Shown piece by piece: positions 46,701-58,211 of a stretch of 64,000 bases of DNA (its first letter is position 1; each line of letters opens with the position of its first letter). Source of the stretch: Caenorhabditis remanei. Lineage: Eukaryota > Nematoda > Chromadorea > Rhabditida > Rhabditidae. Under the pieces are notes generated by a model. It had not been told where the DNA came from. It saw nothing but the letters and a program-made list of their open reading frames with translations, and did not search any database. Location of the stretch: positions 248,001 to 312,000 of the forward strand of contig NW_026526001.1 of the NCBI RefSeq assembly GCF_010183535.1. Direction: 5' to 3'. The position numbers and the translations under genes were made by a program.

Positions 46701-48730
46701 AACATGTCCTGAAAGATGAATTCAAACGTTGAATGTTGATGTCCCTTACCATTGAATTCTCCTGACTCCGACACAATACATTCCATATCATAGACGATAA
46801 TGGCCCATTGCGTTTGGTTTTCTCGCTTCTTCAACTTTTCCTTCTCGTCAGGGACGTGGTGGGCACAAGTATGTCCTTTCAATGCTTTCTCCCTGCATAT
46901 AGAACAGAAGTCCTTTGCTTTACAGACGTGTGTTTCTCCACGAATCCTCTCTGCTCTATCAATTATATTACAATTTTCGCATCTGTAAGCCTTTAGTAAT
47001 GTTGGTCAAATTGATTAGTCACCTGCTATATTTCTTGCAATGCGGTATTCCCTTCTTTGATTGTGCAGTGAGATGGGCATTAAAACAATTTTTACTTCGA
47101 AAGTAAATTTTACAAATTTTGCAATAAATGTTCTCATCTTCGTGTTTGCATCCTGTGCTGCCACATCTCTTGCATTTGGCTTTACATTTTCGGTAGTGCT
47201 GGTCGTCGTCGAAAGTAGAGCATTGGAAACAAAATCTGAAAAACATCTTCTTTGGCGATAAGATGGTAGCTTACCTTGATGCATGTTTTCCTTTGGTGTG
47301 GGTGACGTGTTCATAATGACCTTCATAATAAAATAATCCAATGAACCCTTCTCCATCCTGGTTGTATCGCTTTTCTTCAGTTGGGACGGCATGTTGATTG
47401 TTTGCTGTCCATAATATTATTTGATAGTTTGAAAGATATTTTGCAAGCTCTTGAAGATCTTTTCGGTCATGCTCCTCCTTGTTCACATCCATCCCTGCAT
47501 CGGCCAAAAGCTGTCTGGCAAGTTTTCCTTGAACTTCGCTTTTGAATGTAAACGTTATCTGTAAAAACACATATTACAAACAATCAAATGTCAAGAGTAC
47601 CTCTGGTCTTACGAGACTTCGATAAAACTTTTCCATTTTCTGTTTTTGGTCTCCGTTGGTCGTGGTTTGTATATCACTTTCCAGTTTTCCTAGTGCAAGT
47701 GCCTTTGGTAGACAATGACTCATTCCCGTAATCCTGCAGAGGCTAACGCCAAAATGTTGTTTCTGTTATGAAAAGTATTATAATTTGACAAAAGATAATA
47801 TGCCTTACCAATATTTCTTTTCTGATTTTATCGATTTTATCAGTTTTTCGAGTATTATGTGTTCCCCGGCCTCGTAGTCGTGCTTGTTTATCCTTGAAAA
47901 CGTTCATAGCAACAGTAAAGCTTTCATCTAAACGTAGCTCTTTATTTGATTGCATTTGTTTTGCTATTGTATTCATGATAGCCCCTCCATCCGCCACGGC
48001 ATATGTTTTGTGAGTTACGAAGAAGCCATCGTTATCGGTGTAGCCATCATGGTTCAATCTGTAAAATTACTCATCAGCAAAAATTGGAACTTATAAAAAC
48101 TTACTGAAGCCAATATTTGGTTGTTTTCAAATTTCCTCCAGCTTTTTTGAGCATTCTGCGGATAAAAATGTCTAAAAGTTTAGCCACATGAACATGAAGC
48201 ATCTTGTTGTCTTTAACTTCATCAAGATTGGTGAATTTCATCCTAACCGTATCCGAAATAAGAAACTGGTTATTGTGTCTGCGAAAGTGTGGTTCATTAG
48301 AAGTTATCACATTTTCTGTGAAGAACTCTTCTTCCTCGGCTGTTGGAAACGTCTCGCTTCTTTCATATTCTCGGAATCGTGTTTTTCGTCGTGATCCCCT
48401 GCCATCTGAAATGAATAATTAAAATTATTTATATCCACATTATGACTTACGCTTCAGTCTCTGCTTCGAAACTATTCTGGCTTGTTTAGCATTTGAAGGT
48501 CTTTCCTTTTCTTCTGAAAATTCTCCTTGATTCTGAGGTGAACTGGTTGATGGTTGATTTTGATCTTTTCTCTGGTCGATTCTTTCCGTACTTGTGCGAT
48601 CTTTGATTTCTTCTTTTCCAACTAATCGACTTTCTGGTTTTTTCTTTGTCATTTTCGCCTTCGGTTCAAGTCTGCTTGGTGGATGTGGTCCTCCTAGGGA
48701 ATTGTGAGTGTTGAGCGCTTTGCGTTTCAT
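43714..48730 (-). CDS. B-type protein-primed DNA polymerase B, right copy (intact, 16 exons)
   Basis: Mirror of the left copy: the first exon starts at 48730, the last ends with the stop at 43716-43714, and every exon boundary is found at 83478 minus the left coordinate. All motifs are kept: ExoI, ExoII, ExoIII, the Vsr-like insert, GGRT, DFNSLYP (45127-45107), NSAWGK and DTDS. A small cluster of changes just before motif B (44516-44527) replaces four residues compared with the left copy; a few other silent or conservative changes occur. The early stop in the last exon is shared with the left copy, so it predates the duplication or was spread by gene conversion. Two open copies in one element suggest selection or recent duplication. 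Confidence 0.92.
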
Positions 48731-49150
48731 AACTGAAAAAAAAAAGCTGAAGAATAGAACAAAATGAAGTAAAGAAATGAAAAAGAAAAAACAAGAGAGC
48801 TCAGAAATAGGTCACCACTTACCATCCGGTAAAAATGTGAAAATGAGCCGCAAATTATGAATTTCTCGAATCCCCCTCAACGAAAGTCAGCTGTTACTTT
48901 TTGGATGATGACGTCATCATTTCTCTAACCACTCTTTGTTCTCTTCGTCTCTTCTCTATGTACTCTCTCGTTCTATATTTCAATATTTTCAACCGTCACG
49001 TGAAACAATCGTGCCATTCGTGATTTATTACGGCATAGTGGTATGTGACCTTATTCTGGGCTCTTCCTTTTCTATAATTGTTTTTACAGATTTTCAACAA
49101 TTTCCCAAGAATTGAAACAATCCGGTAACCATGGTAACAACTGCAATTGC
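48731..49150. promoter_or_regulatory. Bidirectional promoter region between pPolB and S, right arm
   Basis: Mirror of the left-arm promoter, including the palindrome TGATGACGTCATCA at about 48906-48919 and both 5' UTR introns. Confidence 0.55.
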
Positions 49151-49655
49151 ATGGACCCACTTCAGGACATTCGAGACAAACAGTATACAAGTCGTCGTCT
49201 ACTAGCTCGTGCTTACAGAGAAATAAGATATCGTCCTTTGTGTGTGCCCTCAAATCTCATGCAGCATACTGCTCATGTACGATTCACAATGGATCTAATG
49301 GCAAGAGATGAAGCCATTTTCTATAAAAAAGACGGTCGAATTATTGAATGGCCTGATGTGATTCCCAAGTACCCAAGCGAAGTTCCCTCTGTTCAAGACG
49401 GTGTTAACTTGCTTGACTATACCAACGGCCAGAGCAGGGATAAAATTACTGATGAACAATTTGTTGTGAAGGATAAGTATGGCCGCTTCTATCCAATTTC
49501 TGAACTGTTTATTGCCAGAGTTCCGAGGTAACAATCATTATCTTTGTTAATATTTGTTCAAATCTTTCAGCTCATCGAGCTCTTCATGTAAAAACCTGCC
49601 ACAGTCGACATCGCCAATCTCTCCTCAACCAAATGATGATACCCTACAAAACTAA
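49151..49655 (+). CDS. Gene S, right copy
   Basis: Exons 49151-49527 and 49571-49655 encode the same 153 residues as the left copy, with stop TAA 49653-49655. It is transcribed outward, toward the terminal hairpin, 205 bp from its stop. See the left copy for the description of the protein. Confidence 0.75.
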
Positions 49656-49859
49656 ATACTGCTATTGTCTGTCCGTTTCCTTTTCCTATAATTTGGTTTT
49701 TTTAAAGAATAAAACAGCAAAAATGTTGATAATTAATGAAAAACAAATGAAATTTTATTGAAATCGCATGTGCTTGTGGCTCTCTACACAATATATGCGC
49801 CATAAAAATGACGAAAATTGCCTAAGACAATGACCACCATTACCTTTGCCCTCAACTCG

Positions 49860-49880
49860 CACAACCCTTGCCTGGTTGTG
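49860..49880. other. Terminal hairpin, right end of element B
   Basis: CACAACC, loop CTTGCCT, GGTTGTG: the reverse complement of the left terminus. The following bases, TGAGGCGTGG, do not match the left flank, so no duplicated target is visible. Confidence 0.75.
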
Positions 49881-50059
49881 TGAGGCGTGGGTCTCTCCAA
49901 TTCTTAACAGCTCAGAGAGACAATACAAAAGAAAAATTTTGAATTTGGTTTTTGATTGTGCAATTATCACCCCATAGACCCGCTATGTATGAAAACTATC
50001 ACCAGAAAAACAGGCGAACTCACCTTGATGGGCTTTAGGTCTTGGTCAAATCTGAAACT

Positions 50060-51020
50060 ACCACTACTGAAAGACGGTTCTTAACTTACCTGCTGGCGCT
50101 CATAAGACGCTATATCTTGTGGTGAAATTCGGCCATAAGACGTGCTCTGGTCAGGTTTCGATCCTGGAGCTCTTGTCATGTTTCAATCTCATGGTAGAAT
50201 TATCACCACAAAACCGGTGATTCAGATGTCGGTAATTTACCCATATGGCTCGCCTTCGACGCGTTTTTTTAGCTCTGTGAGTGACTTCGCTCTGGTTAGT
50301 TTTTGAACCCCTGAGAACCTGATGGTGCCTTAAAGCTGGTTGTCAGTGGCTAGTCTTTCAGCACCTCATGGCAAAATTACCTTCACCCGATGTTAGGCTG
50401 AATGTCGTCAATTTGCCCAGATGACCCTATAGGTCAGGCCTGCTGGCACGCCTTCGGCACATTTTTGGCTTCTTTTTGCTCTCCCTCTGACCTCGGGTCT
50501 GGCTAACCTTTGATATGGGTGCCTATGGATGGCCACCTTGCATCTCATGGCGAAATTCATAGCTTAGTGAAGGCTAGATACCGTGAACTTCACCATGTTG
50601 ATTTATTTATTTTATTTATTTATTTACTTCAAGGGATAGGAGACTATAAGATACAAAGAAGACTTGAAACATATCCCTCACGAGATAGTCTCAAGTAAAG
50701 AAAAAAAAATAGGACTAATAAGGTGCATGTCATAAAAAGAGTAACGGGGGGAAGGCAACAAATGAAATGACTGCAACGGGTTCGAACTGAGATATGGAAT
50801 TGAGATCAAGGGGAATTAAAGGAACTAGGCAATTAAAGGGGAACTAGGCAATTAAATGTGACCCTACAGGTCCAATCATCTGGCGCACCTTCAGCGTATT
50901 TTTCGGCTCTGTTTTGCTCTCACTCTGGCCAGGTCTCAGGCTAGCTTTCGGTCTCAAGCCAAGCGCGAATGCCGTCATTCACAAAATCTCATGGTAAATT
51001 TCACGACATCATGGTAAATT
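50060..51020. repeat. Degenerate dispersed or tandem repeat block
   Basis: Phrases such as CTCATGG(C/T)(A/G)AAATT, GGC(T/A)CGCCTTC(G/A)GCGCA and TTTTGCTCTC(A/C)CTCTGG recur roughly every 170-220 bp (around 50200, 50370, 50450, 50540 and 50880-51000) in diverged form. This looks like an old tandem array or an internally repetitive transposon. No gene is present. Confidence 0.55.
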
Positions 51021-51824
51021 TCACCTACCATACTACTTCTGTTGTCTGTGGCGACAGACCTGCAGTTAAAAGTGCATATCCTTAGATCGGTTTTTCTGGT
51101 TTTTGGCCGGGTTAACTTTGTCCTTTTTGAATGGTAGACATTCATAACTCCGAGATTAGATCGCCTCTCTCGACGTGCTACTGCATCTACCGTAACAGTT
51201 GCAGAGGCCGAGTGCGGAGGACTGAGGCAGGTTTTGGTGCTGTTTTGAGCGGGTTGGGTGTCTCTGGTTACTTTACTATGGTCTGCTAAACCAATGCTAA
51301 AGCCGCCCGGTCACAGAGAGTATTCGACGCTACCTCTGACCTGCGTGAGACGTTGTACTTCTTGGCCAGATGTTTCACTACCGGTGTGACGAATTCGCCG
51401 GGTTTGTAGAAGTGTAACATCTGTTGATCTTCTTCGCCGCGAAAAGGCTCAGTACAGAAGAACTCTTCCCTTCATCAATCAGGGAGGGCCCTCAATCGAA
51501 ATCGAAAACGAAACCTGCCTCCTCCGTATTTTTTGACTCGAAACAGCGACCAGAAGGATGAATATTTTTTGAAAAAAGTAAGACGTCATTTTCCAATTTA
51601 AAAAGCCATCCTCTCTAGCCATCTCATCCATCACACCATCTGCCTGTTGAATATACGAAACCTCCTTCTTTTTTGATTTCTAACTCGAATGAAGAATATT
51701 TATTCTTATTTTAAAAGGGGAGAAACAAAAACCATGTAAAGGGAAAACCTCAGCAAAAGAGGTGAACTAACAAAACAACTATGAAGAACTCGAAAAAATG
51801 TTTCTATCATGGCTAAACTTGACA
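51021..51824. other. Spacer without a gene
   Basis: Mixed-composition DNA with no open frame or repeat I can support. Confidence 0.45.
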
Positions 51825-53979
51825 AATCGTATTCTCAGTTAGAAAGATGTAAAATATGTTGAAACTCCTCTCAAATCCGACCGTAGGCTGTAGCATTGGA
51901 TCATTAGATAATAGTGTGGTATCAAAAGACACTAAAAATGTTCTGAACAGCACCATAAACGACTTTATGGAAATGAAAGATGAACATAATTGACAAGACA
52001 TGCAACATCTCACCAGAGGTTTTTGTTAAACACTTTATGCACATTTTCAATCACTAATTTTCTGAAAAACCACGGTTACCGGTTGCATTTTTCCTCTGTA
52101 TCAGCATTCTCATACGATATAATCACTGAAAAACGAAAAAAAGAAAAAAGTAGCAGTACCCCATTTTCAGAAGGTTAACATTCGAGTTCTCAAATTTACT
52201 ACTGGGCCATTATGCGCCACTCTGTCGTTTTTATCAATTCGCTGTCAATGATGAATATGAAACAATGATGTGAAGTCCATTGTGAGTTTCAATAAACGAA
52301 CAGTCAATACTGTTCTCGTTCCTATGATTAAAAATGTAATCTACTTTCCAATAAAGAACACTTTAGATAGTTCCATTACTTTACTTCATTCCCGAATAAT
52401 ACCAAAGGTTTTTGTAATAACAGCTTTTGAAGAACCAAATGTTGTCGTTCAGTCAATGAAAGAGCTCTTATACGTGGCAAGTGTTTTCTCCCGTCAGGTG
52501 AGTACTGCCGTTTTGCCCAAACATGTCTACGCATCTCAGACTGCGCGTGACAGGCCGTCACGGTTGGCCTTGTGGAGAACAACTGTGGCTGGGGTGCGAA
52601 CGACCGGGGGTTCAACACCCGCCCTCCAGCGAGGCGCCCTACCTTAAGCGGAAGTTTGAGAGGGCCGTGGCGGCTTTAGTTTTTTTAATCAAATTCGAAA
52701 TGTTTTGATTATTTAATGAAAGTTTTTTTGATTAAAACTTCATTCTAATTTTTGTTATTTTTTTCCGTAATAGTGATACTTCAATACAAAATTACTCTTT
52801 TCAATTACACATGAGAATGACCCGCGCGAGAAGGTTATTTGGTACAACACTATATTAAACGTAACTCAAAAAAATTCAAAGCATAGCAGCCCTCTGACTG
52901 AAATCGCTGAAAAATTTAGGATCACTGTTTCTCCGAAAACATTGTTCACTTCGAATCATCATAAATTTTTTTCATTTTTATATTACTTTTTAATTCTCAC
53001 AAGATTTTTTTTTGATCGGTAACAACATTTTATTATTTCTACATCTGTTAATATTTTACTACTTATACGGAAAGAGATAATCGAGGAAATGCGGGAATCC
53101 TGAAATTGTACAGAAAATGCCAATTTTTGAAAAACAACGAGAAGCTGTGTTTGAAGCTGTGCTCCTTCAAGTTTTTTTTTGACTATTGATTCGAATATTC
53201 ACAAACGAATATAGATCCACTAAGTTACGAGACTTTTTTCCAAAATTTTTACTACCTTCATGTATACGCTATAATCACTAAAGATTCCCAATTTTGTTTT
53301 GAGTCGAATTCAACATAACCCAAGGAATCATTTCAAACAAAAAAGAGTAGTTTGAGCAACAATTCAAAACAAAATGTTTCCAATCCAATAATTTGCCATG
53401 GTTTTTTTGCCAATCGCTATTAAGGAATAAAAACAACAAAAATTAGAACGAAGTTTTAATCAAAAAACCTTCCATTAAATAATCAAAACATTTCGAATTC
53501 AACAAAAAATTGAAGCCGCCACGGCCATCTCAAACTTCCGTTTAAGGTAGGGCCCTCGTTGGAGGGCGGGCGATGAACTCCCGGTCGTTCGCACCCCAGC
53601 CACAGTTGTTCTCCACAAGGCCAAATTTGAGAACTCGAATATTAAACATCTAAAAATGGGTTACTGCTACTTTTTTCTTTCCGTTTTTCAGTGATTATAT
53701 CGTATGAGAATGCTGATACAGAGGAAAAAAACAATCGGTAACCGTGGCTTTCAGAATATTAGTGATTGAAAATGCGCGTAAAATGTTTAACAAAAACCCC
53801 GGATGAGATGTTGCATGTCTTGTCAATTATGTTCATCTTTCATTTCTATAAAGTTGTTTATGGTGCTGTTCAGAACATTTTTAGTGTCTTTTGATACCAC
53901 ATATAATGATCCAATGCTAAAGCCCATGATTGAGAGGAGTTTTAAATTATTTTACATCTTTCTTACTGAGAATACGATT
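51825..53979. mobile_element. Fold-back (long inverted repeat) non-autonomous transposon
   Basis: Left parts 51828-52190 and 52558-52760 are imperfect reverse complements of 53640-53976 and 53440-53632. The ends read CGTATTCTCAG and CTGAGAATACG. Arms are about 85-90% similar by eye, so the element is old. A GC-rich block with CTCCAGCGAGGCGCCCTACC lies in both arms. The left arm has an extra insert of about 360 bp (52196-52557). The middle (52761-53440) is AT-rich and non-coding. No transposase is encoded. Confidence 0.75.
52261..52497 (+). pseudogene. Exon-like open frame inside the fold-back element
   Basis: A 79-codon open stretch with natural-looking composition (for example ITAFEEPNVVVQSMKELLY) ends at a good donor (CAG/GTGAGT at 52498). 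It lies within the insert present only in the left arm of the fold-back element. I do not recognise it. It may be a captured host exon or the remnant of another element. Confidence 0.35.
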
Positions 53980-53987
53980 TTCTGAAA

Positions 53988-54094
53988 CTTGAAAAAAATT
54001 TTTTTTCGAAAACAACTCAAAACAAATTTATAAACAAAAATAAATGCTAAAAACCGTTAATTCGGGTTGTTTTCGAAAAAAATTTTTTTTCAAG
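53988..54094. repeat. Perfect 29-bp inverted repeat
   Basis: 53988-54016 is the exact reverse complement of 54066-54094, with a 49-bp loop. Each arm contains AAAAAAATTTTTTTTCG followed by AAAACAAC or its complement. It starts right after the fold-back element. Confidence 0.85.
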
Positions 54095-54713
54095 TGTCTG
54101 AAAAAATTTCATGTGGTCCCCCCTTATCAAAAATCGAAAAAAATAATTTTTCTAAAAACAGCCCAATTATGATTTTTGAAAAGCAATAGTTATTTTTGGG
54201 TTGTACTGAGCTTTTGAACAAATTTGCTGTCGTTTTAAAGGAGTTATGAGCAATAGAATTTCCAAAACATGAGAAAACTTGCAATATTTGAACGAGTGTT
54301 ATGACAAGACAAGTCAACAGGGATGTACTTTCTTTTTTGAAAATGGTTTAACATAATCTGAAAATTGTTGTTTTTTTTCAATTTGAATAGGAGCTTGGAC
54401 AATATTTGAAATTCGAACTCATTTCCGACATGTCACATTTTTTTCGAAAAATGAAAATTTTCAGAGCAATTTTTTTCTTAATTTTCAACTGGAAGCGACT
54501 ATAGTGCTATATAAAAAAATGATCCACATAAGTTGTGCTCTCTTACCACATGTATGTCACCTCTGCCAACCTCGAAAAAAACAATTTTTTTTGGAGGGTG
54601 TCACATTTTTACCTTTTTAGGGATCAAACAATTATTTTTTCATAAGTTTCATGTTCAAAAACGAGTTCACGTCACAGGAAAACCCTTTATGGGTCATTTT
54701 GTCTTGGGAAAAC
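54095..54713. other. AT-rich spacer
   Basis: Rich in TTTTTTTCGAAAAA-type runs. No gene seen. Confidence 0.5.
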
Positions 54714-55012
54714 TTATCGAATGAGCAAAAAAATCGGTACTTTAGGGGTAGCAGTCAAAATACATTCCATGTTAGTGTATGATTTGCATAATTTTCTGTT
54801 GATAACGGGGCCGGTTCTATTTCTATGGTTTCGTTGAAATCTGTATAGATTTGGGTGGAGCTTGTTGTAGTTTCCATCATTCTGGTGGTATAAAAGGGTG
54901 ATATTCGTGGTGAGTTTATCGCCATAATCATGGTTATACCTCTCACGCACTGGCTGGATTGTAAAGTCCCACACTGGCAGGGACAAACTTCCCGGAATAT
55001 TAATTTGCGTTT
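54714..55012 (-). pseudogene. Possible coding exon of unknown function
   Basis: A minus-strand open stretch of about 99 codons begins after an acceptor-like GACACAG (near 55025) and ends at a stop near 54714. It has no ATG near its start. Composition is protein-like (LPVWDFTIQPVRERYNHDYG, several Asn and His), but no domain is recognised and no partner exon was found upstream. It may be a gene remnant. Confidence 0.3.
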
Positions 55013-55025
55013 TTAATACCTTGGT

Positions 55026-55870
55026 GCTGTGTCAATTCGTTTTGAACACCGGCGAGGCCGGGTCGAGTGTTCCCTCAAAGTCCATTTCATAAGGTAAGGG
55101 TTTTTATTTACTTATTTTTAAATAATCGGCTTTTTCAGACACGCGGACTGTTATTTTTATGTGCAAGCGAGGGATGATTGGATCAGTGTAATGGAGTATT
55201 TTTACTCCAGATACGGGAGACCCCTCATCGATCGTCCCTTTCTCATCTCCTTGGCCGGCATAGAGGAAATGGGGCTTTTCCCTCTGGACGTGATTCTAGT
55301 GGAAGAGTGATTTGCGCCGTGAATCCTTCAGGAATGTCAAGAATATTTTCTTTGTTGAATAAAAAATGTATGTTAACAAATATGTTTTTATTCTTTGTGA
55401 ATATTTCAGGAATGATAATATACGGGGGTAATGGGGGTTTTCTGAGAATCTGAGGATATTCATCATAGGTGGGGTTTAACAGGGATAGAGTTTTCTAAGA
55501 GTGATAGTTTCTGTCGCGCATCATTGGGTCGCTTGGATTTCATCGTCCTGGTGATCTTTCATGAGTTGATCGTGTCCTAGGTCCTCTTCTTCGTGTGGAG
55601 GGGCTTTGATCTCAAAGGTTTGGTGTTAATTTTTTACTCTTTCTGGCAGATTTCCTCCTGGCACAAATGGTCTGTGCGTTTCAGTCCATAGCATGCGGCT
55701 GGGTGGTGTCTTGCCTGTCCTAGGCAAATTATGCACATCTTTCTTTTGAGGGCAATTGACAATTTCTTTTCTTGTGGGACGATGTTGCATGCGTATGTCT
55801 CGTGTGTTTTGTGGTGAAACGCAGGGTTGTCCGTAGGTCTGCTCGCTCAAAACTAAGATCCTCAAGACCA
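55026..55870. other. Spacer with splice-like signals but no coherent gene
   Basis: A GTAAGG...TTTTTCAG pair at about 55093-55138 on + resembles an intron, but no frame continues across it. The rest is non-coding to my reading. Confidence 0.4.
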
Positions 55871-55875
55871 AGGCA

Positions 55876-55932
55876 AGCCTGGGGCTCAATAGTGGCAAGA
55901 ACCGGCTTCGCCGGACCACCAGTTGCTCGGGA
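55876..55932. repeat. Direct repeat, copy 1
   Basis: A GC-rich segment of about 57 bp (AGCCTGGGGCTCAATAGTGG ... ACCACCAGTTGCT) with an inner ACCGGCTTCGCCGG hairpin. A diverged copy lies about 705 bp downstream. Confidence 0.7.
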
Positions 55933-56580
55933 GTTCAATGCGAGGGGCCATTATCACAGAAAACTCATAAAATTTGCGAGTCAAGCAGTGGGAGCGCTCA
56001 ACTGCACTATATCCACCCGCATATCACGCTGGTTTGGCGTCTGCAAGACAGTGGAGTGCAGGACAATCTCATACCAAGCTGCCAGCCCTGACTATAGGGG
56101 AGGGAAACACAAAGGACATCCTCAACCCAACGCAAAATTTTTCCCAGGGTTCCTCAGAAGCCAGAGCCGTCGGATCCGAAGATCACTAGCATCTGGCAGA
56201 GTTACCCGCCTTTTAGCCTCACGGCCTTCCCAATCCGTCCTCGACTTCCGGAAGCTTGATAATCACCACTTCAAAAACGTCTCAAGAGAGGGGCTGCTGT
56301 ATAAAACTCCTCGACAAGACGTCCTTCCACCCATAGCTTGGTTTTAAGCTATATAAGCGAGAAGTTCACCCTGTTTATGGAATTACAGAGAAGAACAGCA
56401 TATGGTATTACCGGCTACCAATGGGCCTTAAAATTTGGAGAACAAAGGTCTCAAATCTGAAAACCTAGAAAATGGGATGGTTTTGCCCCTTTCTAGGCCT
56501 CCAAAATTTGAGTTTTGATCATCCTACAGTTTGATCTACCATATAGGCAGAAAAAACCGGGGATAAAACTACCCAGAGAA

Positions 56581-56644
56581 TGGCGAGCCTGGGGCGCAAT
56601 AGTGGTAATTACCGGCTTTGGCCGGGCCACCAGTTGCTGGGGAG
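56581..56644. repeat. Direct repeat, copy 2
   Basis: About 85% similar by eye to 55876-55932, in the same orientation; the inner hairpin is less perfect. It lies just 3' of the 237-residue minus-strand gene. Confidence 0.7.
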
Positions 56645-56656
56645 CTTATTTTTTTT

Positions 56657-57370
56657 TTACTTCTGGGTCATCTGGATCATGAAGAGATCGGGACGGTCAT
56701 TGGCTACGACTTCTTTGTGAAGAGGTATCATGTGGGTCCCGTTTCCTGCAGACTTAAGGAGGGCATAGAGAACTCCATTTGGATTTGGTGTATTGACGGT
56801 TTTGAGAACATCTTTTGGGGCTCCATTTGTTCCTTTAGTTTTCTCGGTTGGGACCAGCATCTGACGAAGTGTTTCCTCTCGGAACTTCTGAATTCCGGCA
56901 AGAGATTCTGAAGCTGCAATCTTTTTGGCTGGTTTCTGGGGAAGTTCTTCGTTTCTCTCTTCGTAGTTGCCGGTGAACGGATGTTCGGCTTGTGGGGTTA
57001 GCCCGATGGGAATAGGCTCTGCGATGGTGTCGTCTTCGTCTATTTCCATACTCTCTTGTTCGACTTCCGGCACCACGGAATTGTGGGAGCGTTGCACGAG
57101 TACAGTTGGTCCATATTTGACAGAACTAGGTTCTTCTGGAATGATCGGATCAATGAAATCTATGTAATCATCTTTGTTGGAAACTGTACTTTGGGAACTG
57201 ATATTCTCGAGATTTTCCAAGATCGAATCTTCTTCAACGGGACATGGTCCTGAGAAGTTGACTATTTTAGCATGGTAGTCTTGTCCGTGTTCCATGGGCT
57301 CAGGACTTGGTGCGGGAAACAGAATTTCTTCTGATGGAGAACGCATTCGCTTATTAGGCGGTTCTTCCAT
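56657..57370 (-). CDS. Hypothetical acidic, disordered protein (237 aa)
   Basis: One uninterrupted frame from ATG 57370 to TAA 56657-56659. An acceptor-like ATTTTTCAG about 50 bp upstream would suit a trans-splice or 5' UTR intron site, which supports this start. The protein begins with a short basic stretch next to Pro (PPNKRMRSP, NLS-like). It then has a long Glu/Asp/Pro/Ser-rich region that is probably disordered, and a C-terminal part with more ordinary composition (residues about 160-237, ending in DLFMIQMTQK). No enzyme motif, signal peptide or membrane segment is seen. It could be a nuclear regulatory protein or an accessory ORF of a decayed element, since repeats flank it. Absence of introns over 714 bp is unusual beside the other genes here. 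Confidence 0.55.
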   Translation of the reverse strand: MEEPPNKRMRSPSEEILFPAPSPEPMEHGQDYHAKIVNFSGPCPVEEDSILENLENISSQSTVSNKDDYIDFIDPIIPEEPSSVKYGPTVLVQRSHNSVVPEVEQESMEIDEDDTIAEPIPIGLTPQAEHPFTGNYEERNEELPQKPAKKIAASESLAGIQKFREETLRQMLVPTEKTKGTNGAPKDVLKTVNTPNPNGVLYALLKSAGNGTHMIPLHKEVVANDRPDLFMIQMTQK

Positions 57371-57424
57371 TTGTCACAACCAAGTTGTCTTTGGTTGGCT
57401 CGTTGCGAATACTTAACTGAAAAA

Positions 57425-58211
57425 TAGTTTCTCGTTTATAACATGGTGGGAGAGGACGCGGAGATTTGAACGGAAATTACGGAACGATTTGCAAACGTCA
57501 AGAGAAGGGCGAGGGAGAGGAAGAGAGAGAAAAGGATGGTAAAGGGAGAGGTGTTGGGTCAAATACTACTTGCAAAACCTTAAAATTTTCAAAATGTAAG
57601 AAAGTTTATACACAATTGTCCCTCATATACTTTTTAATAGGAAAATGAACGATGACTTCTTTCAGAAAAATAATTGGATTTCTTCAAGCTTTTTTCGACT
57701 GCAATATAATGAAATAATGTATACAGGAACGCACGAAGTCACACTACAGATTGGGACATGACCTGCTAATAATGCAACCGTACTTGCCTTTTATGTTCAA
57801 AACATTTTGCAAATCATTACAGTTATTAGTTACCAGCACTTACACTGTAATCGAAGCACCTGTGTTCCTACTTATTATGTAGAAGAGTTTTGCATACTTG
57901 TCAAGGACGGTGCTAACGATGATGAAAGTTAATTTAATTTGATGAAGTTTAGTACCGCCGAAAACGTGAAAACACAAGATTATCAATTTAGTCAGAAGTT
58001 TTAAATTGGTGCACATTCGGTCTGCTATTTAAAACGATGCTGTTTTGGGCCTCTAGCGAATTGTCTACTTTGGAAAGTTTTTTGATTCTCAGAAAATGAG
58101 TTTTTCGTTTTTAATACAAGAAAGTTATGATCAGACGATATATTGCCACAAGAAATCATTGCTGGGTTCAACCAGATCACAAAAAAATTGAAAAAGCATT
58201 TTCATCTAACT
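57425..58211. other. AT-rich spacer without a gene
   Basis: No open frame longer than chance and no repeat recognised. Confidence 0.5.

Larger units (their letters stand above)
33597..49880. mobile_element. Element B: 16.3-kb palindromic pPolB element
   Basis: Left arm 33597-40910 and right arm 42568-49880 are reverse complements (x pairs with 83478-x, or 83477 in the outermost part) and differ at only a few positions. The loop is 40911-42567. Each arm contains, from outside in: a 21-nt terminal hairpin, gene S transcribed outward, a shared promoter region, a 16-exon pPolB gene transcribed inward, an 11-bp tandem array and about 0.85 kb of non-coding DNA. The arm tip holds the 3' end of an S paralogue. 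I find no integrase, transposase, capsid, ATPase or maturation protease. Flanks show no obvious target-site duplication. The left flank is an A-type polymerase exon whose continuation is not found on the right, so this is not a clean insertion. Confidence 0.9.
42568..49880 (-). repeat. Right arm of palindrome B (7.3 kb)
   Basis: Reverse complement of 33597-40910 with only scattered differences, one of them a single-base indel in the outer part. It ends in the same terminal hairpin. Confidence 0.95.

Noticed and set aside
33597..49880. Calling element B a typical Polinton/Maverick
   Set aside because: Only the polymerase is shared; no RVE integrase, packaging ATPase, protease or capsid gene is visible, and the terminal structure differs.
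52590..52650. tRNA-like T-arm (GGGGGTTCAACACCC) in the fold-back element
   Set aside because: No acceptor stem, D-arm or anticodon arm can be folded around it; the match belongs to the GC-rich block of the inverted repeat.
55772..56347. Plus-strand frame of 191 codons
   Set aside because: Its Arg/Ser-rich composition, overlap with the direct repeat and lack of any domain or splice context make it a chance frame in GC-richer DNA.
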